A stretch of 64,000 bases of DNA. It comes from Pseudalkalibacillus sp. SCS-8 (GTDB lineage Bacteria > Bacillota > Bacilli > Bacillales > Fictibacillaceae). Below are positions 61,594 through 64,000 of the stretch, piece after piece. The notes beneath the pieces were generated by a model. The model was not told the DNA's origin and did not search any database. It worked only from the letters and a program-made list of their open reading frames with translations. Positions within the stretch are counted from its first letter, which is position 1. Every line of letters begins with the position of its first letter. Where the stretch lies: NCBI RefSeq assembly GCF_040126055.1, contig NZ_CP143541.1, positions 620,001 to 684,000 of the forward strand. The letters run 5' to 3'. A program made the position numbers and the translations under genes.

Positions 61594-62562
61594 ATGAAAA
61601 GAGGAATCCAGCAATATGATGTCGGTGATGTGTTTGATGATTATCTATTGATCAAGTCGGCTTCCAAGGGAATGACGAGTACAGGCAAACCCTTCATGAC
61701 ACTCATCCTTCAGGATCATACAGGAGATATCGAAGCGAAGCTGTGGGACTCTTCACCAGAAGATGAAAGGCTCTATCTGCCGGAACACATCGTTAAAGTG
61801 ACGGGTGACATCACAAGCTACAGAGGAAAAAGTCAGCTGAAGGTGAAGCAGATCAGGCTTACCAATGACCAAGATGGTGTGAACGTCCATGATTTTGTCG
61901 AAACAGCACCGATTCCCCAAGAAGAGATGATTGAAGTCATCACTCAAGCGATGTTTGAAATGGAAAACCCGAATATCCAACGAATTACAAGACACTTGGT
62001 GAAGAAGCACCAGAGGGCTTTCTTGGATTATCCAGCTGCAACGAAAAATCATCATGACTTTGTTTCGGGACTCGCGTATCATGTCGTTTCCATGCTTCGT
62101 TTGGCAAAGTCGATCGCTCAATTATATCCAACTCTTGATAAGGACCTCTTGTATGCAGGTGTGATTTTACACGATCTCGGAAAAACGAGGGAATTGTCGG
62201 GTCCGGTAGCACCGAGCTATACGATTGAAGGCAATCTGCTCGGACACATTACGATGATGGTCGAAGAAATTAAAGAAGCCGCTCAAGAACTCGGGATCGA
62301 AGGGGAGGAAGTCGTCATCCTGCAGCATATGGTGTTGAGCCATCATTCGAAAGCAGAATGGGGAAGCCCGAAGCCACCACTTGTAAGGGAAGCTGAAATC
62401 CTCCATTACATCGACAATATCGATGCGAAAATGAACATGATGGACAGGGCCTTAAGTAAAGTAGCACCGGGTGAGTATACGGAACGCGTTTTCGCATTGG
62501 ACAACCGTTCATTCTACAAGCCGCTATTTGAAAAGAGCGAATCAGTCCAATCGAATTCATAA
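61594..62562 (+). CDS. yhaM: 3'-5' exoribonuclease YhaM
   Basis: The 322-residue protein combines an OB-fold (residues 10-95, [19 protein letters not shown] and [14 protein letters not shown]) with an HD domain ([48 protein letters not shown]). This is the YhaM/CBF1 exonuclease that degrades RNA and single-stranded DNA with manganese. AGGAGG precedes the ATG. It lies 41 bases after the MFS gene and before yhaL, as in B. subtilis. Confidence 0.95.
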   Translation: MKRGIQQYDVGDVFDDYLLIKSASKGMTSTGKPFMTLILQDHTGDIEAKLWDSSPEDERLYLPEHIVKVTGDITSYRGKSQLKVKQIRLTNDQDGVNVHDFVETAPIPQEEMIEVITQAMFEMENPNIQRITRHLVKKHQRAFLDYPAATKNHHDFVSGLAYHVVSMLRLAKSIAQLYPTLDKDLLYAGVILHDLGKTRELSGPVAPSYTIEGNLLGHITMMVEEIKEAAQELGIEGEEVVILQHMVLSHHSKAEWGSPKPPLVREAEILHYIDNIDAKMNMMDRALSKVAPGEYTERVFALDNRSFYKPLFEKSESVQSNS

Positions 62563-62585
62563 GAAATCCAACATGTTCTGAATAG

Positions 62586-62614
62586 GCATAAACAACCGTT
62601 CTCTTACATACTTT
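62586..62614 (+). promoter_or_regulatory. Possible sigma-E promoter of yhaL
   Basis: GCATAAA (62586-62592), 14 bases and CATACTTT (62607-62614) resemble the sigma-E consensus with several mismatches and sit about 35 bases before yhaL. Confidence 0.4.
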
Positions 62615-62651
62615 GTAATATCTATGCTTGTCTACAGAGGAGGAAGAGATG

Positions 62652-62924
62652 ATGCGTCGCCTTTACGTAGTCGCAACGGTTGTTTTATTTTTTGTCTTGT
62701 TACAGTGGACGGGTATGTATAGCAGTCTCCAGCCAGTCCTTTCGGATGTACCGTGGTGGATGTATTTCGTGTTAGCCGGAATCGGATACTCGGGATATCG
62801 AGCCTGGTACTATACGATGGAGGATCGAAAGCTAGACCGGGTCCACATTGAAGAAGAAGGTAAGATCTACATGGAACGGATTGAGGAAGAAAAGAAGCGG
62901 AGAGATCAAGCCTCTGGTGAATAA
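62652..62924 (+). CDS. yhaL: Sporulation protein YhaL
   Basis: A 90-residue protein with two hydrophobic segments (about residues 3-22 and 35-55) and a charged helical C terminus (EEEGKIYMERIEEEKKRRDQ). The segment WWMYFVLAGIGYSGYRAWYY is the YhaL family core. AGAGGAGG lies eight bases before ATG 62652 and five before ATG 62649; a TTG at 62628 is upstream of the ribosome site. It lies between yhaM and prsA, as in B. subtilis. The role in sporulation is not defined. Confidence 0.85.
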   Translation: MRRLYVVATVVLFFVLLQWTGMYSSLQPVLSDVPWWMYFVLAGIGYSGYRAWYYTMEDRKLDRVHIEEEGKIYMERIEEEKKRRDQASGE

Positions 62925-62928
62925 GAAG

Positions 62929-62978
62929 AAAGCTGATTCTGACAATCAACATCTGTTGATGCAGAATCAGCTTTTTTT
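62929..62978 (+). terminator. Terminator of yhaL
   Basis: AAGCTGATTCTG and CAGAATCAGCTT form a 12-bp stem that encloses a second stem (ATCAACA / TGTTGAT), followed by T7. Confidence 0.92.
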
Positions 62979-63029
62979 CGTTGGGGGATGTGTTGTGGAA
63001 TCGGTGCTGAGCGTGTTATAGACGTATTC

Positions 63030-63125
63030 AGATGATTATCACATTAATTCATAAAAATATGCTCATATTTCAGAAATTATACGTATATTCCCAGAATTAT
63101 AGCTCGATTTTAGAAATTATAGCTC
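63030..63125. repeat. Array A4: degenerate 20-bp repeats with an AGAAATTATAGCTC core
   Basis: ATTAT or ATAT-type cores end at 63039 (GATTAT), 63060 (AAATAT), 63080, 63100 and 63120, a 20-21 bp period. The last three units read CAGAAATTAT, CCAGAATTAT and TAGAAATTAT, each preceded by a TTT-like run. It lies between the yhaL terminator and the prsA terminator, in a convergent gap. Confidence 0.85.
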
Positions 63126-63142
63126 AAAACACGTTGCCAAAA

Positions 63143-63173
63143 CAAAAAGCTGACTCAATTTCTTGAGTCAGCT
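63143..63173 (-). terminator. Terminator of prsA
   Basis: AAGCTGACTCAA and TTGAGTCAGCTT pair perfectly (12 bp) around a 4-base loop; on the minus strand TTTTTGTTTT follows. Confidence 0.92.
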
Positions 63174-63181
63174 TCACTTTA

Positions 63182-64000
63182 TTACTTATCTTCGCCTTCT
63201 TCAGTCTTGAACAAGTCCTTGTATTCTTCAGCCTTCACGTCAATGTTGGCATCTTTCATAGCATCTTGAATTGGATTCATATCCGGATTCTTCTGTTGAC
63301 GCTCTTGTACCTTTTGCTGAAGGATTGCTTTCTTGATTTGATATTTAGCTTCTTCATAAGATTGTTTCTTCTGGTTCAATACTTCGATGATGTGGTAACC
63401 GTGCTGGGATTTGACTGGCTCAGAGATTTTTCCTGGTTCAAGCGTGAATGCAGCATCTTCAAATTCAGGTACCATTTGTCCGCGCTTGAATGTGCCAAGG
63501 TCTCCGCCACTGTCTTTTGATCCAGGGTCTTGAGAGTATTCTTTCGCTAATTTAGCGAAGTCTCCACCGTCTTCGAGCTTCTGTTTCACTTCTTTGGCTG
63601 TTTTTTCATCTTTTACGAGGATGTGGCGAGCTTCTACTTCCTCGACCTTGTATTCTTCTTCATACTTTTTCTTCATTTCCTTTTCGGAAACTTCAAGACC
63701 CTCAGATTGGGCTTTGAAGAATACGAGATTACGCTTTACAACTTCGCGTAGTTCTTCTTCACCTTTAATTCCGCTTTGTTCGAGTGCTTTCTTAAAGCCA
63801 TCTTCGCCGCCGAATTGCTTTTTGAGGTATTCGATTTCTTTATCCAGTTCTTTGTCAGTCACTTCGTATTTCTCAGAAAGAACTTTATATTGAACGAGAT
63901 CTTTTAGGATTTGTTCTGATTGAGGTTGATTTTTCAACTCTTGGTAAAAGTCCTCTTGTGTGACTTTTCCTGCACTGGTTTCAACTAGGACTTCGCTATC
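63182..64000 (-). CDS. prsA: Foldase PrsA (N-terminal part outside window)
   Basis: The frame stays open to the window end, so the signal peptide and lipobox are not visible; 272 residues are present. A parvulin (PpiC) peptidyl-prolyl isomerase domain is clear: [53 protein letters not shown] and [12 protein letters not shown] SurA-like N-terminal helical part ([20 protein letters not shown]) precedes it. PrsA helps exported proteins fold outside the membrane. It follows yhaM-yhaL in the order known from B. subtilis, with a strong terminator after it. Confidence 0.95.
   Translation of the reverse strand, partial: DSEVLVETSAGKVTQEDFYQELKNQPQSEQILKDLVQYKVLSEKYEVTDKELDKEIEYLKKQFGGEDGFKKALEQSGIKGEEELREVVKRNLVFFKAQSEGLEVSEKEMKKKYEEEYKVEEVEARHILVKDEKTAKEVKQKLEDGGDFAKLAKEYSQDPGSKDSGGDLGTFKRGQMVPEFEDAAFTLEPGKISEPVKSQHGYHIIEVLNQKKQSYEEAKYQIKKAILQQKVQERQQKNPDMNPIQDAMKDANIDVKAEEYKDLFKTEEGEDK

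Overview
The window is chromosomal DNA from a spore-forming member of the Bacillaceae. The sporulation genes (prkA, yhbH, spoVR, an alpha/beta-type SASP, yhaL, three YheC/YheD ATP-grasp genes), the strong GGAGG ribosome sites, the frequent TTG/GTG starts and the gene order all support this. The order follows the yhb-yhc-yhe-yha part of the Bacillus subtilis chromosome as I remember it, with insertions. I cannot name the species. I saw no rRNA or tRNA gene, CRISPR array, transposase or prophage.

Layout. 1-9 kb: YhbB-like amidase (5' end outside the window), trmL, class A PBP pbpD, prkA, a signal peptidase I and yhbH. 9-16 kb: a secreted ComEC-like metallo-beta-lactamase protein, a ComFB-like protein, yhcV-yhcW-(VOC enzyme)-yhcX and the phosphoglucomutase pgcA. 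16-25 kb: small membrane proteins, an acetyltransferase, the proline genes proC-proB-proA (leftward, spaced apart by repeat elements), spoVR and an unknown lipoprotein. 25-31 kb: a DUF2087-type regulator, then a bmrCD-like heterodimeric multidrug ABC exporter behind a 27-codon leader peptide and an attenuator. 31-40 kb: yxiO-like permease, phospholipase-like protein, psd, ktrD-like potassium channel subunit, SASP, an amino-acid ABC importer without an ATPase, msmX and a PucR-type regulator. 40-48 kb: three tandem YheC/YheD genes, yheB, yheA, an AAC(3)-like enzyme and a Cof-type phosphatase. 48-64 kb: aldehyde dehydrogenase, cytochrome c-551-like lipoprotein, Nudix hydrolase, yhzD, yhaQP, yhaO-yhaN, cssRS, an MFS exporter, yhaM, yhaL and prsA (cut by the window end).

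Themes. PrkA, YhbH and SpoVR, which are functionally linked in other bacteria, all lie within 19 kb. Secretion and envelope quality control is represented by a signal peptidase, PBP4, cssRS and prsA.

The most unusual material is non-coding. Four intergenic arrays of degenerate 20-21 bp repeats (near 17.7, 30.4, 46.15 and 63.1 kb) each use their own core word but share a period of two helical turns. Three of the four start just after an intrinsic terminator. A modular family of GC-rich elements with inverted ends lies between the proline genes, between two copies of one terminator, and near 48 kb. A third family forms hairpins with GTGTCAGGCAC arms. The bmrCD leader shows matching antiterminator and terminator pairings, which predict ribosome-controlled attenuation.
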